A DNA stretch of 64,000 nt from Rheinheimera sp. (GTDB taxonomy: Bacteria; Pseudomonadota; Gammaproteobacteria; Enterobacterales; Alteromonadaceae): positions 1 through 64,000 of the forward strand of contig NZ_JAVBXS010000018.1 of assembly GCF_030824435.1 (NCBI RefSeq), written 5' to 3'. Shown in pieces: positions 46,540 through 56,376 of the stretch (its first letter is position 1; each line of letters starts with the position of its first letter). The notes beneath the pieces were generated by a model. It worked only from the letters and a program-made list of their open reading frames with translations. It did not search any database and was not told where the DNA came from. A program made the translations under genes and the position numbers.

Positions 46540-48435
46540 ATGTGCGGTATTGCCGGTATTTTTCAATTAAACAATACATCTGCGGTAGATCCTATTCTGC
46601 TGAAAAAGATGAATACAGCACAGTCACATCGCGGCCCGGACGCCGACGGTTACCATTTTGAGCCTGGTGTTGGCCTGGCGCACCGCCGTTTGTCCATTAT
46701 TGATATTGCCGGCAGCCATCAACCGCTGTTTAACGAAACCGGTGAAGTTGCCGTGGTATTTAATGGTGAAATTTACAATTTTGCTGAACTGACCACTGAA
46801 CTGAAAGCCCGTGGCCATGTGTTTTCCACCCATGGCGATACCGAAACCATAGTGCACGCCTGGGAAGAATGGGGTGTGGATTGTGTGCAACATTTTCGCG
46901 GTATGTTCGCTTTTGTTATTTGGGACAGAGTGAAACAACAAATTTTTATGGCGCGCGACCGTATGGGCATTAAACCGATGTTTTATTCGGTACTGCCAAA
47001 CGGCGAGCTGTTATTTGGTTCAGAACTCAAAGTACTGACCCAACACCCTGATTTTGACAAAACGTTGTACGCCCCTGCCATTGAAGATTATTTCACTTTT
47101 GGTTATGTACCAGAGCCTTACACTATTTACAGTCAGGCTTACAAACTAAACCCAGGCCACTATTTACTGATTGATAAAAATCGCCGTGGCCCTTTGCAAC
47201 CAGTGCAATATTGGGATGTGGATTTTGCAAAAACACCGCTGACTGAAAAAGAAGTACAGGAAGAGCTGGTAGAACGACTACGTCAGGCTGTGGATATCCG
47301 GCTGATTGCCGAAGTGCCGCTTGGCGCATTTTTGTCCGGCGGTGTTGACTCCAGCGCAGTAGTCGCATTGATGGCAAAAATTCAGGGAGATAAACCTGTT
47401 AACACCTGTTCTATCGGTTTTGACGACCCGAAATTTGACGAAAGTGATTATGCCAATCAGGTGGCGGAGCAATATAAAACAAATCACAGAACTCAGGTGG
47501 TGGACGGCAATGACTTTTCGCTGATTGACGAGCTGGCCCATTTATACGATGAACCTTATGCCGACAGCTCAGCTATCCCGACTTACCGGGTTTGCCAGCT
47601 GGCGCGCCAGCATGTAACAGTTGCTTTGTCTGGTGATGGTGGTGATGAGCTTTTTGGCGGTTACCGCCGTTACCGTTATCAGCTGCATGAAGAAAAAATG
47701 CGTTCTGTGTTACCTGCCTCTGTGCGTAAACCGTTATTTGGCACCCTTGGCAAGGTTTATCCAAAACTGGATTGGGCTCCGCGTTTTTTACGTGCCAAAA
47801 CCACCTTTCAGTCGATGGCGCTGGATGCGGTGTCAGGTTATGCCAATACCATGTCGATTATGCGTGTTGACGCCCGTAATCAGTTGTTTAGCAACAAGCT
47901 GAAACAACAACTGGCCGGTTATCGGTCACTGGAAGTGTTTGAGCGCCATGCCGCCAACGCCGGCACCGAAGATCCGCTGAAACTGGTGCAATATCTGGAT
48001 ATGAAAACCTATCTGGTCGGTGACATTCTGACCAAAGTAGACCGTGCCAGTATGGCGCATTCGCTGGAAGTCCGGGTGCCGCTGATTGACCACAAAGTGG
48101 TGGAATGGGCCAGCCGCATTCCGTCCAGTCTGAATATCCAGGGCAATGAAGGTAAAGCTGCTTTTAAAAAGGCGATGGAACCATATTTACCACATGACAT
48201 TTTGTACCGCAAAAAAATGGGTTTTTCTGTGCCTCTGGCAAGCTGGTTCCGCGGCCCGCTGAAACAAAAACTGTGGCAATTATTAAGTTGTGAACAGCTG
48301 GCTGATTCCGGCTTGTTTAATCAACAATATATCCGTCAGCTGTACGATCAGCACCAGGCTGGCACACATGACCACAGCTCAGCACTCTGGACTTTATTAA
48401 TGTTCAGCCAGTTTTATCGTCAGCAGGTGGGTTAA
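46540..48435 (+). CDS. AsnB-type amidotransferase 1, XrtA-associated (TIGR03108-like)
   Basis: A 631-residue class II glutamine amidotransferase. The ATG at 46540 was chosen because it leaves Cys2 (MCGIAGIF) as the nucleophile after methionine removal. The glutaminase part has RRLSIIDIAGSHQP and FNGEIYNF; the synthetase part has the PP-loop SGGVDSSAVVAL and GDGGDELFGGYRRYRY. In EPS loci such enzymes are inferred to amidate a sugar carboxyl rather than make asparagine. AGGAAGG lies upstream. A second homologue follows 2 nt later. Confidence 0.9.
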   Translation: MCGIAGIFQLNNTSAVDPILLKKMNTAQSHRGPDADGYHFEPGVGLAHRRLSIIDIAGSHQPLFNETGEVAVVFNGEIYNFAELTTELKARGHVFSTHGDTETIVHAWEEWGVDCVQHFRGMFAFVIWDRVKQQIFMARDRMGIKPMFYSVLPNGELLFGSELKVLTQHPDFDKTLYAPAIEDYFTFGYVPEPYTIYSQAYKLNPGHYLLIDKNRRGPLQPVQYWDVDFAKTPLTEKEVQEELVERLRQAVDIRLIAEVPLGAFLSGGVDSSAVVALMAKIQGDKPVNTCSIGFDDPKFDESDYANQVAEQYKTNHRTQVVDGNDFSLIDELAHLYDEPYADSSAIPTYRVCQLARQHVTVALSGDGGDELFGGYRRYRYQLHEEKMRSVLPASVRKPLFGTLGKVYPKLDWAPRFLRAKTTFQSMALDAVSGYANTMSIMRVDARNQLFSNKLKQQLAGYRSLEVFERHAANAGTEDPLKLVQYLDMKTYLVGDILTKVDRASMAHSLEVRVPLIDHKVVEWASRIPSSLNIQGNEGKAAFKKAMEPYLPHDILYRKKMGFSVPLASWFRGPLKQKLWQLLSCEQLADSGLFNQQYIRQLYDQHQAGTHDHSSALWTLLMFSQFYRQQVG

Positions 48436-48437
48436 CC

Positions 48438-50357
48438 ATGTGTGGTATTCATGGTGTAGTGGCCACCCAAAGACCACAACAATTTCCCTCACAATGGCTT
48501 GATGTGATGGCCACTGTTACCCGTCACCGCGGTCCGGATGATCATGGCGGTTTTGTAGCTGATAACGTCGCTATTGGCATGACCCGCTTGTCAGTAATTG
48601 ACCTTGCCGGCGGTCATCAGCCTATCAGCAGCGCCGACGGTTCGCTGGTACTGGTGTGTAATGGTGAAATTTATAATTACCGTGAGCTACGCCAGCAGTT
48701 ATCCGGTAAATATGCTTTTAAAACCAATTCCGATGTCGAAGTTATTTTGCATCTGTATCAGGAATATGGCCTCGATTGTTTGCAACACCTGAACGGTATG
48801 TTTGCTTTTGCCCTGTGGGACAACAATAAACAACAGTTGTTGTTAGCACGTGACCGGCTTGGCATTAAACCTTTGTATATTTCGCAGCAATCAGGTTATC
48901 TGGCCTTTGCCACTGAAGCCAAAGCAATTCTGGCTTTGCCAGGCGTGGAAAAAGCCATAGATCCACAGGCGCTTGAGCAATATTTGGCTTTAGGTTATGT
49001 GCCGGCACCTTTGTCGATGTTTGCCGGTATCCGTAAACTACCGGTGGCCAGTTATCTGTTGATCAACCCAAGTGGTATCAGCGAACAACAATATTGGCAG
49101 CCGGACTTTCAGCAAAACCACAGCCGCACTGAACAACAATGGGTACAGGCCATCCGCAGCCAGCTGGAGCAGTCGGTTGAAATGCAGATGGTCAGTGATG
49201 TGCCTATTGGCGCCTTTTTATCAGGTGGTGTCGATTCCAGCGCCGTAGTGGCATTAATGTCACGTCACAGCAAAGGACCGGTAAAAACTTACGCTATTGG
49301 TTTTGATACCGGTGATGCCGGTGCTTTTTATAACGAACTGCCCTATGCCAAAGCTGTCGCCAGCCAGTTTGGCACTGAACACCATGAAATTCTGGTCAAA
49401 CCCGACGTGGTGTCTTTGTTACCCAAGTTGTTATGGCATCTTGATGAACCTGTCGCTGACAGCGCTTTTATCACCACCTTTTTGGTGTCTGAGTTTGCCC
49501 GAAAAGACGTGACTGTGATTTTATCCGGTGTTGGTGGCGATGAGCTGTTTGGTGGTTACCGCCGTTATCTGGGTGAACATTATTTAGAACGTTATCAGCA
49601 AATTCCGGCTTTTATCCGCCAAAAGCTGATTAAACCGCTGGCCGCGATGTTGCCAAGCGACCGCCATTCCGGCCTGCTGAATACCTTAAGACTTGGCAAA
49701 GCTTTTATTGCTTCGGCCGATTTAGCGCCGGCTGAGCGTTATCAGAATTATATGCAGGTGTTTAGCGACGACAAACGCCGGCAGTTATTAACACTCAACC
49801 AGAGCAATGATTGGGTCAGTCGCACTTATCAACAAAGTAAAGCAAGCGAAACGTTGTGGCGCATGTTTGACACTGACCGGCAAACACAACTGGCCGACGA
49901 TTTATTAATGCTGACCGATAAAATGACCATGGCCACTTCGCTCGAATGCCGGGTACCATTTTTAGACCATCAGATGGTGGAACTGGCGGTGCAAATTCCG
50001 CAGCAGTTGGTGATGAAAAACGGCAGGTTAAAACATCTGCTGAAAGAGTCGATGTCTGATTTATTATCAGCTGATATTCTGGATCGGAAAAAACGTGGTT
50101 TTGGCGCCCCACTCGGCGCCTGGCTGAAAAAAGAACTGGCGGCGTTATTGCAGTTTTTTATCAACCGCGACACTGTGGAAAAACGTGGTTTATTACATTG
50201 GCCCGTGATTGAACAAACGCTGGCACAACATTTTGCCCAGCAGGAAGATCATACCGATCACCTGCTGGCTTTGCTGAATCTGGAAATCTGGTGCCGGTTG
50301 TACCTTGATGGTCAAAGCGCCGAACAACTGACTGAAACCATCAGGGCTTCGATATGA
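48438..50357 (+). CDS. AsnB-type amidotransferase 2
   Basis: A 639-residue class II glutamine amidotransferase beginning MCGIHGVVATQRP with Cys2 as nucleophile. It has TRLSVIDLAGGHQPISSADG, CNGEIYNYRE, the PP-loop SGGVDSSAVVALMS and GVGGDELFGGYRRY. It is a paralogue-like companion to the gene before it but clearly diverged. Both catalytic halves look intact. Likely substrate: a sugar carboxylate made by the uronate pathway of this locus, an inference. It overlaps the next gene by 4 nt. Confidence 0.88.
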   Translation: MCGIHGVVATQRPQQFPSQWLDVMATVTRHRGPDDHGGFVADNVAIGMTRLSVIDLAGGHQPISSADGSLVLVCNGEIYNYRELRQQLSGKYAFKTNSDVEVILHLYQEYGLDCLQHLNGMFAFALWDNNKQQLLLARDRLGIKPLYISQQSGYLAFATEAKAILALPGVEKAIDPQALEQYLALGYVPAPLSMFAGIRKLPVASYLLINPSGISEQQYWQPDFQQNHSRTEQQWVQAIRSQLEQSVEMQMVSDVPIGAFLSGGVDSSAVVALMSRHSKGPVKTYAIGFDTGDAGAFYNELPYAKAVASQFGTEHHEILVKPDVVSLLPKLLWHLDEPVADSAFITTFLVSEFARKDVTVILSGVGGDELFGGYRRYLGEHYLERYQQIPAFIRQKLIKPLAAMLPSDRHSGLLNTLRLGKAFIASADLAPAERYQNYMQVFSDDKRRQLLTLNQSNDWVSRTYQQSKASETLWRMFDTDRQTQLADDLLMLTDKMTMATSLECRVPFLDHQMVELAVQIPQQLVMKNGRLKHLLKESMSDLLSADILDRKKRGFGAPLGAWLKKELAALLQFFINRDTVEKRGLLHWPVIEQTLAQHFAQQEDHTDHLLALLNLEIWCRLYLDGQSAEQLTETIRASI

Positions 50358-51583
50358 AAATTTTGTATATCTGTCACCGTTTCCCCTTTCCGCCAAAAAG
50401 AGGCGGCAAGATCCGGCCTTTTAATATGATCCGCCACTTCCAGCAACAGGGCCATGAAGTTTTTGTTGCATCTCTGGCTCGTAATAAAGCGGAAGCGGCC
50501 GAAGGTGAAGGCATCAAACAATATTGCAGTCATTATTATGCTGCTGTGGTCAGCGAGCCGGTGCAGTTTGCCCGCATGATTTTGCGTCTGCCACTGCTGA
50601 CGCCTTCGTCAATGGGTTATTTTTACAGCCCGGACTTAGCCAAACATATCAATCAGTTACTGGCTGAACAGCAATTTGATCTCATTTTTGTGCATTGTTC
50701 ATCTGTTGCACAGTACGTGGCTCATGTCACTGACATTCCAAAAATCCTCGATTTTGGTGATATGGACTCGCAAAAGTGGCTGGCGTACCGCGAATTTAAA
50801 CCTTTCCCACTGAATCTGGGTTATTTGCTGGAAGGGTTAAAAATGTTACGTGCTGAAAAACAACTGGCCACCCGCTTTGACCTGAGTAGCTGTACCACCA
50901 AAGCCGAACTTGAGACCTTACAAAGTTATCAAAAAGCACCGGCCACCGACTGGTTTCCAAATGGGGTCGACAGCGACTATTTTTGTCCGGATCCACAAAA
51001 CCTGGATTATGAAATGCACAGCATTTCTTTTATTGGCCGGATGGACTATTACCCGAATCAGCAAGCCATGTTGCAGTTTTGTGCCGGTGCCTGGCCACTT
51101 ATTCGCGCCAAATTGCCAGATGCCAAACTTTATATAGTTGGTGCCGAACCCAGCAAAGAAATTCTGGCTTTGGCCAAACTGCCAGGTGTGATTGTCACCG
51201 GCAGTGTGCCTGATGTGCGGCCTTTTATCCGCAAAACAGCGGCTATGGTGGCGCCGCTTAAAATTGCCCGCGGCACCCAGAATAAAATTCTTGAAGCCAT
51301 GGCGATGGGTGTGCCGGTGATCAGCAGCTCCGAAGCCGCCGGTGGTATTGACGCTGTGGTCAACGAACATTTTTTAATCGCCGACACCAAAGAAGAACTG
51401 GCCCGTCAGGCGCTGCGTTTAATGACAGAGCCTGAACTTCGCAGCCGTTATGCCAAAGCCGGCCGTGAGCGTATGCTCAGCAACCACCAATGGCGCTACT
51501 CCATGGCGCATCTGGACACTATTGTGAACAGATGTATAGACTTACATGCAACAAAACAGTTAACACAACAGGAAGTGCAGTGA
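50354..51583 (+). CDS. GT4 glycosyltransferase, XrtA-associated (TIGR03087-like, Stp1)
   Basis: A 409-residue glycosyltransferase beginning MKILYICHRFPFPPKRGGKI, the typical Stp1 start. Its C-terminal domain shows SFIGRMDYYPNQQAMLQF, and APLKIARGTQNKILEAMAMG with the EX7E-like donor-binding site. Sugar donor unknown. ATG overlaps the upstream stop by 4 nt; its own stop overlaps the next start by one base (TGATG), so translation is coupled through the region. Confidence 0.88.
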   Translation: MKILYICHRFPFPPKRGGKIRPFNMIRHFQQQGHEVFVASLARNKAEAAEGEGIKQYCSHYYAAVVSEPVQFARMILRLPLLTPSSMGYFYSPDLAKHINQLLAEQQFDLIFVHCSSVAQYVAHVTDIPKILDFGDMDSQKWLAYREFKPFPLNLGYLLEGLKMLRAEKQLATRFDLSSCTTKAELETLQSYQKAPATDWFPNGVDSDYFCPDPQNLDYEMHSISFIGRMDYYPNQQAMLQFCAGAWPLIRAKLPDAKLYIVGAEPSKEILALAKLPGVIVTGSVPDVRPFIRKTAAMVAPLKIARGTQNKILEAMAMGVPVISSSEAAGGIDAVVNEHFLIADTKEELARQALRLMTEPELRSRYAKAGRERMLSNHQWRYSMAHLDTIVNRCIDLHATKQLTQQEVQ

Positions 51584-52899
51584 TGAATATCAGTATTTTT
51601 GGCTTAGGTTATGTCGGAGCAGTGTCGCTGGCCTGCCTTGCCCGTGACGGCCACAAAGTGATTGGCGTTGATATAGATCCGGTTAAACTGGCATTAATTC
51701 AGGACGGAAAGTCCCCGGTTATTGAAGAAGGTATGCCAGAGCTGATGGCCGACGTGGTGAGCCGCCAGCTGGTGCAAATCAGTCAGGATGTCGAAGCTTC
51801 GTTGTTAAAAACCGAATTGTCTTTTATTTGTGTGGGCACCCCATCTCAAGCGAATGGCAGTCAGGATCAAACCGCCGTGTTACGTTTGGCTGAGCAGCTG
51901 GGCAAAGCGCTGGCGAAAAAAACCAGTTACCACACCATCGTGTTTCGCTCAACCTTGCTGCCAGGCACAGTGGAAGGTGTGTTAAAAACCCTGCTGGAAC
52001 AACATTCCGGTAAAAAAGACGGTGTTGATTTTGATATCTGCTTCCAACCGGAATTTTTGCGTGAAGGCAGCTCCATTAAAGATTATGACAACCCGCCTTT
52101 TACCATTGTTGGCGCCAATTCAGAGCGTGCCCATGGTGTGATGCAACAAATGTTTGGCCATCTGCCGGGTGAATACAAAAAAACCGACGTCAAAACCGCC
52201 GAAACTGTGAAGTACTTCTGTAACATTTTCCACGCGCTGAAAATCACTTTTGCCAATGAAGTGGCGCGGCTTTGTGATGGTCTGGCGGTAGATCCGTTTA
52301 AAGTGATGGATTTAGTCTGTGCCGACAAACAGCTGAATATTTCCACCGCTTATTTAAAACCAGGTTTTGCTTTTGGTGGCTCTTGCCTGCCCAAAGATTT
52401 ACGCGCTATGCAATATGTGGCCAAACAAGCCGATATCGAAATTCCGATGTTGGGCCATGTGCTGGCGTCCAACGCTGTACATCTGCAACAAGCCTGTCAG
52501 AAAATTCTGGCAACGGGTCAACGCAAAATTGGCATGGTTGGCTTAAGTTTTAAATCTGGTACTGACGATTTACGTGAAAGTCCGCTGGTTGATTTGGCCG
52601 AGTTTTTAATTGGCAAAGGCAAACTGCTGAATATTTTTGACCCTGAAGTCAGTATTTCCAAACTGATTGGCGCCAATAAAAAATATATTGAAGAGTCTAT
52701 TCCGCATATTGGCGATCTGATGACCACTGACATTGACGCTTTGCTGGCGGATAACCCTGTGATAGTGCTGGGTTTAAATGACAAAGCTTTAGTGGCTGAC
52801 GTCTGTGCCAAACTCACGGCCGATCACACTCTGATTGACCTGGTGCATTTAAAAGACATTTCTATGCTCAAAGCCCGTTATATTGGCTTGTGCTGGTAA
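51583..52899 (+). CDS. algD: AlgD-like GDP-mannose 6-dehydrogenase
   Basis: A 438-residue UDP/GDP-sugar dehydrogenase. N-terminal NAD site MNISIFGLGYVGAVSLACLA; central FCNIFHALKITFANEVARL with the catalytic helix; active-site Cys268 in KPGFAFGGSCLPKD; C-terminal SFKSGTDDLRESPLVDLAE. Both length and the Cys268 position agree with Pseudomonas AlgD, and the sequence motifs (ICVGTPSQANG, FQPEFLREGSSIKDYD) match AlgD better than UDP-glucose dehydrogenases. It oxidises GDP-mannose to GDP-mannuronate with two NAD+. This is the sole uronate source in the locus. SD AGGAAG precedes the ATG. Confidence 0.9.
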   Translation: MNISIFGLGYVGAVSLACLARDGHKVIGVDIDPVKLALIQDGKSPVIEEGMPELMADVVSRQLVQISQDVEASLLKTELSFICVGTPSQANGSQDQTAVLRLAEQLGKALAKKTSYHTIVFRSTLLPGTVEGVLKTLLEQHSGKKDGVDFDICFQPEFLREGSSIKDYDNPPFTIVGANSERAHGVMQQMFGHLPGEYKKTDVKTAETVKYFCNIFHALKITFANEVARLCDGLAVDPFKVMDLVCADKQLNISTAYLKPGFAFGGSCLPKDLRAMQYVAKQADIEIPMLGHVLASNAVHLQQACQKILATGQRKIGMVGLSFKSGTDDLRESPLVDLAEFLIGKGKLLNIFDPEVSISKLIGANKKYIEESIPHIGDLMTTDIDALLADNPVIVLGLNDKALVADVCAKLTADHTLIDLVHLKDISMLKARYIGLCW

Positions 52900-52901
52900 T
52901 A

Positions 52902-53918
52902 ATGTTGTCTTTGGGAAAAAAAATAACAATGTTAATAACGGCAATGATGTTGCCGTTATTGTTATTGCTGGCGTTTTTTCCATCCAGCAGCGAGCTGGTG
53001 CGCCTTCGAAACGCCATGGTGTTTCAAAGTGCAGCTGAAGCTGAATTCCACTGGGCGGCAACTGACTATCCTGCGGATTTTCGCAAGGAAACAGCCACTG
53101 TGCCAGACTGGCTCAGTCAGTGGGTTGCGCCAGTTGCAGCACAAACGCCTGTCGCAACACAAATCACTGCTGGCGCGCTGCAACAACTGCTGCAGTTATC
53201 CCAAAGGTTTGAACAACAAAAACGCCTCGGCGGCGCTATTCAATCCGACAGCCACACAGCTTTGTTAGCGATAGAACAACAAAGTACCGGTTATTGTGCT
53301 GACTACACTCAGGTAACCAACAGTATTGCTTATGCCCTGAACATTCCGGTGCGCGAATGGGGTATTTCTTTTGATGGTTTTGCCGGGCACGGCCATGCCT
53401 TGAGTGAGATTTGGGATGCACAATGGCAAAAATGGATCATGCTGGATTTATTTAACCGTTTTTACGCCGTAGATGCGACCACAAAACAACCGTTGTCAGT
53501 GCTGGAATTCAGACACTTATTGTTCAGTGCACCACAACAGATTGAAATAGTGCGTACCTCAGCAAAAAACTTCGGTTTTCGCGACAACCAGCATTTATTG
53601 GATTATTTCCAACAAGGTCGCAACACCTTTTTTATGTATTGGGCCAACAACAGCTTAAGTTACGACCAGCACCCTGTGCTTGCAACAGCCCGCCACATTT
53701 CACCACATGTTGAACAGCTGTTGGCGGTTGCGCTTGGCGAGTTCCCCAAACTGTATGCCATAACCACAGCTGAAAACCAGGCGCAAATTAACCATATGTA
53801 TCAATTAAAAAACCTGCTCTGGGGCATTTTAGCTCTGGAAAGCCTGCTGTTTTTTGTGTTGCTCGTGACATTAGTTCGCAGCCTTGCTTCAAGGCTGCAC
53901 CGCAAGGAAGCCAAATGA
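52902..53918 (+). CDS. Transglutaminase-fold membrane-anchored protein, unknown role in the EPS locus
   Basis: About 338 residues with an N-terminal helix (ITMLITAMMLPLLLLLAFFP) that anchors or exports it, and a C-terminal helix (LLWGILALESLLFFVLLVTL). Between them is a transglutaminase-like cysteine-His-Asp arrangement: Cys132 in GYCADYTQVTNS, His in GHGHALSEIWD, Asp in KWIMLDLFN. These fit the catalytic triad of the transglutaminase superfamily. Proteins of this class may hydrolyse or form amides; the substrate is not known here. The start is uncertain (GTG 52890, ATG 52902, ATG 52929). Overlaps the next gene by 4 nt. Confidence 0.72.
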   Translation: MLSLGKKITMLITAMMLPLLLLLAFFPSSSELVRLRNAMVFQSAAEAEFHWAATDYPADFRKETATVPDWLSQWVAPVAAQTPVATQITAGALQQLLQLSQRFEQQKRLGGAIQSDSHTALLAIEQQSTGYCADYTQVTNSIAYALNIPVREWGISFDGFAGHGHALSEIWDAQWQKWIMLDLFNRFYAVDATTKQPLSVLEFRHLLFSAPQQIEIVRTSAKNFGFRDNQHLLDYFQQGRNTFFMYWANNSLSYDQHPVLATARHISPHVEQLLAVALGEFPKLYAITTAENQAQINHMYQLKNLLWGILALESLLFFVLLVTLVRSLASRLHRKEAK

Positions 53919-55150
53919 CGCCGTTAAAAGTTCTGCATATTTTTGATCATTCAGTGCCGCTGCACAGTGGTTATTCTTTCAGAAGCCTCGCTATTTTGCG
54001 TGAACAACACAAGCTGGGTATAGAAACTGTACAGCTGACCAGCACCAAACATTATGCCGAAGCGCCAGCCGACGAAATGGTGGATGGCCTGAAGTTCTAC
54101 CGCACAGCCCAGGGCGCTCTTGCCAAAGTGCCGGTGCTGAACCAGTGGGATGTGATAAGCACGTTAAAACAGCGGCTGGCTGAACTGATCACACAAGAAA
54201 AACCAGATATTCTGCACGCCCACTCACCGTCACTGAATGCAATAGCCGCCGCCAGCGTAGCCCGTCGTTTTGGTATTCCGCTGGTATACGAAATGCGCGC
54301 CAGCTGGGAAGACGCAGCTGTCAGTCATGGCACCTGTAAAGAAGGTGATTTGCGTTACCGGCTTGGCCAGTGGCTGGAGAAAAAAGCGCTGCATAGCGCC
54401 GACCATGTAGTCACTATCTGCCAAGGGCTGGCCACTCAGGTGCAACAATGGGGCATCCAGGCAAACAACATCAGCATAGTGCCTAATGGCGTGGATATTG
54501 ATGCCTTCCCACCGCTGACTGAACGCAATAGCGACCTTGCCAGCAAACATCAGCTCGAAGGCAAAACTGTGCTTGGGTTTTTAGGCTCTTTTTACCGTTA
54601 TGAAGGGCTGCATATTCTGCTTGATGCGCTGGCCAAACTAAAAGACAGCCAGCCCAATCTGGTGTTATTGCTGGTGGGCGGCGGTTTGCAAGAGCAAGCG
54701 CTTAAAGCTCAGGCCGAACAACTTGGCATCAGCGACAGAGTCATTTTTACCGGCCGGGTGCCACACCAGCAAGTAGCGCAGTATTACAGCCTGGTCGATA
54801 TTTTTGTTTATCCAAGAGAATCTATCCGGCTGACAGAGCTGGTAACACCGCTAAAACCGCTGGAAGCCATGGCCCAGCTTGGTCTGGTGTTGGCCTCTGA
54901 TATTGGTGGCCATCGTGAGCTGATTCAGCACGGCGAAACCGGTGTGTTATTTAAAGCCGACGACGCAGCGGCGCTTGCGCTTAGCATCAGCGAGCTGCTG
55001 GCTAATCAACACGACTGGGACAGACTCAAACAAAATGGCCGGCGTTTTGTGGAGCAGGTTCGCAACTGGAAAAACAGCACAGCGCCCTACCCGGATATTT
55101 ACCGTGCACTGCTGCAAAAACAAAACGACAACAAGAAGAACGTGCGCTGA
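53915..55150 (+). CDS. GT4 glycosyltransferase, exosortase A-associated (TIGR04063-like)
   Basis: A 411-residue glycosyltransferase. N-terminal: VLHIFDHSVPLHSGYSFRSL; nucleotide-sugar site: LGFLGSFYRYEGLHILLDAL, GRVPHQQVAQYYSLVDIFVY, and the C-terminal EX7E region LTELVTPLKPLEAMAQLGLV. Matches the TIGR04063 type seen only in exosortase A loci. ATG overlaps the upstream stop by 4 nt (ATGA). Donor unknown. Confidence 0.88.
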   Translation: MTPLKVLHIFDHSVPLHSGYSFRSLAILREQHKLGIETVQLTSTKHYAEAPADEMVDGLKFYRTAQGALAKVPVLNQWDVISTLKQRLAELITQEKPDILHAHSPSLNAIAAASVARRFGIPLVYEMRASWEDAAVSHGTCKEGDLRYRLGQWLEKKALHSADHVVTICQGLATQVQQWGIQANNISIVPNGVDIDAFPPLTERNSDLASKHQLEGKTVLGFLGSFYRYEGLHILLDALAKLKDSQPNLVLLLVGGGLQEQALKAQAEQLGISDRVIFTGRVPHQQVAQYYSLVDIFVYPRESIRLTELVTPLKPLEAMAQLGLVLASDIGGHRELIQHGETGVLFKADDAAALALSISELLANQHDWDRLKQNGRRFVEQVRNWKNSTAPYPDIYRALLQKQNDNKKNVR

Positions 55151-56376
55151 TGAAAAAAGCCAGGTTATTAATTTTCAGCTCGTTATTTCCAAGTTCAGCC
55201 AGGCCCAACGCCGGGCTTTTTGTCCGCGAACGCACTTTTCGCTTGGCAAAACTCTATGATTTAACAGTGATAAGCCCGGTGCCCTGGTTTCCTGGTCAAA
55301 GTCTGATCCGGTTGTTTAAACCAGACTACCGACCTATGCCAGCGCTGATGGAAACACAACAAGGCATCAGCGTGTATTACCCGAGATTTTTTTCTATACC
55401 CGGTTTTGGCCGTAATAATGACGCAGCGTCGATGGCAAGGGCGGCAGGAGCGCTGATTAAAAAACTACACCAAAAAACCCCTTTTGCCCTGATTGACAGC
55501 CACTTTACCTACCCCGATGGTTTGGCCGCCAGCGGCATTGCCAAAGAGCTGGCCATTCCATGTACCGTGACCTTAAGAGGCACTGAAGTGCCACACGCAA
55601 CTTTACCGGGCCGGCGTGAACAACTGTTACAAACCTGGCAACAGGCATCGGCGATGATTTGTGTGTCGGACTCGTTAAAACAACATGCCGTTCGTCTTGG
55701 CGCCGACGCCGCTAAATTTACTGTGGTTGGGAATGGTATCGACACCGAAAAGTTTAGTGTGATCGATAAAACCGAAGCACGGCAACAACTGGGTTTACCG
55801 CTGGATGCCAAAGTTTTAATTACAGTCGGCGGCCTGGTGAAACGTAAAGGTTTTCATCATGTGATCAACTGCCTGCCGGATTTAATCCAACAAGGCCTGG
55901 ATGTACATTATCTGGTGGTGGGCGGCGCCAATGCCGAAGGTAATTATGAACCTGAACTTCGCAGCCTGACCGCACAACTTGGTTTAGCGCACAGAGTGCA
56001 TTTTTTGGGTGCTTTGCCGCCTGCAGCCTTAAAACAGCCGTTATCGGCCGCTGATGTATTTGTACTGGCGTCAGCCAACGAAGGCTGGGCCAATGTGATT
56101 CTGGAAGCCATGGCCTGCGCTTTACCTGTAGTGGCGACAGATGTTGGTGGTAACGCAGAGGTGGTCTGCCAGCCTGAACTTGGCCTGATAGTGCCGCTTG
56201 ATGAGCACAAAGCGTTAAGTACGGCGCTTTTTAATGCCCTGACAACCCAATGGCAATCGACTGTGCTGACAGATTATGCCAAAGCCAATCACTGGGATTT
56301 GCGTATTGCGCAGTTGCACTTTTTGTATCAGCGCCTTGGGGGCCCGGCTGAACCTGACAGCGGAGCTAAGCCCTAA
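55150..56376 (+). CDS. GT4 glycosyltransferase, likely of the EPS locus
   Basis: A 408-residue GT4 enzyme. Start MKKARLLIFSSLFPSSARPN is typical; donor site ITVGGLVKRKGFHHVINCL; and DVFVLASANEGWANVILEAM carries the EX7E pattern. It is the fourth glycosyltransferase in the run. The start overlaps the previous stop by one base (TGATG), so it is coupled. The sugar transferred is unknown. Confidence 0.87.
   Translation: MKKARLLIFSSLFPSSARPNAGLFVRERTFRLAKLYDLTVISPVPWFPGQSLIRLFKPDYRPMPALMETQQGISVYYPRFFSIPGFGRNNDAASMARAAGALIKKLHQKTPFALIDSHFTYPDGLAASGIAKELAIPCTVTLRGTEVPHATLPGRREQLLQTWQQASAMICVSDSLKQHAVRLGADAAKFTVVGNGIDTEKFSVIDKTEARQQLGLPLDAKVLITVGGLVKRKGFHHVINCLPDLIQQGLDVHYLVVGGANAEGNYEPELRSLTAQLGLAHRVHFLGALPPAALKQPLSAADVFVLASANEGWANVILEAMACALPVVATDVGGNAEVVCQPELGLIVPLDEHKALSTALFNALTTQWQSTVLTDYAKANHWDLRIAQLHFLYQRLGGPAEPDSGAKP

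Noticed and set aside
46540-48435. Housekeeping asparagine synthetase AsnB
   Set aside because: Its place in the EPS run, adjacent XrtA genes and the second homologue favour an EPS amidotransferase, though asparagine synthesis is not excluded.
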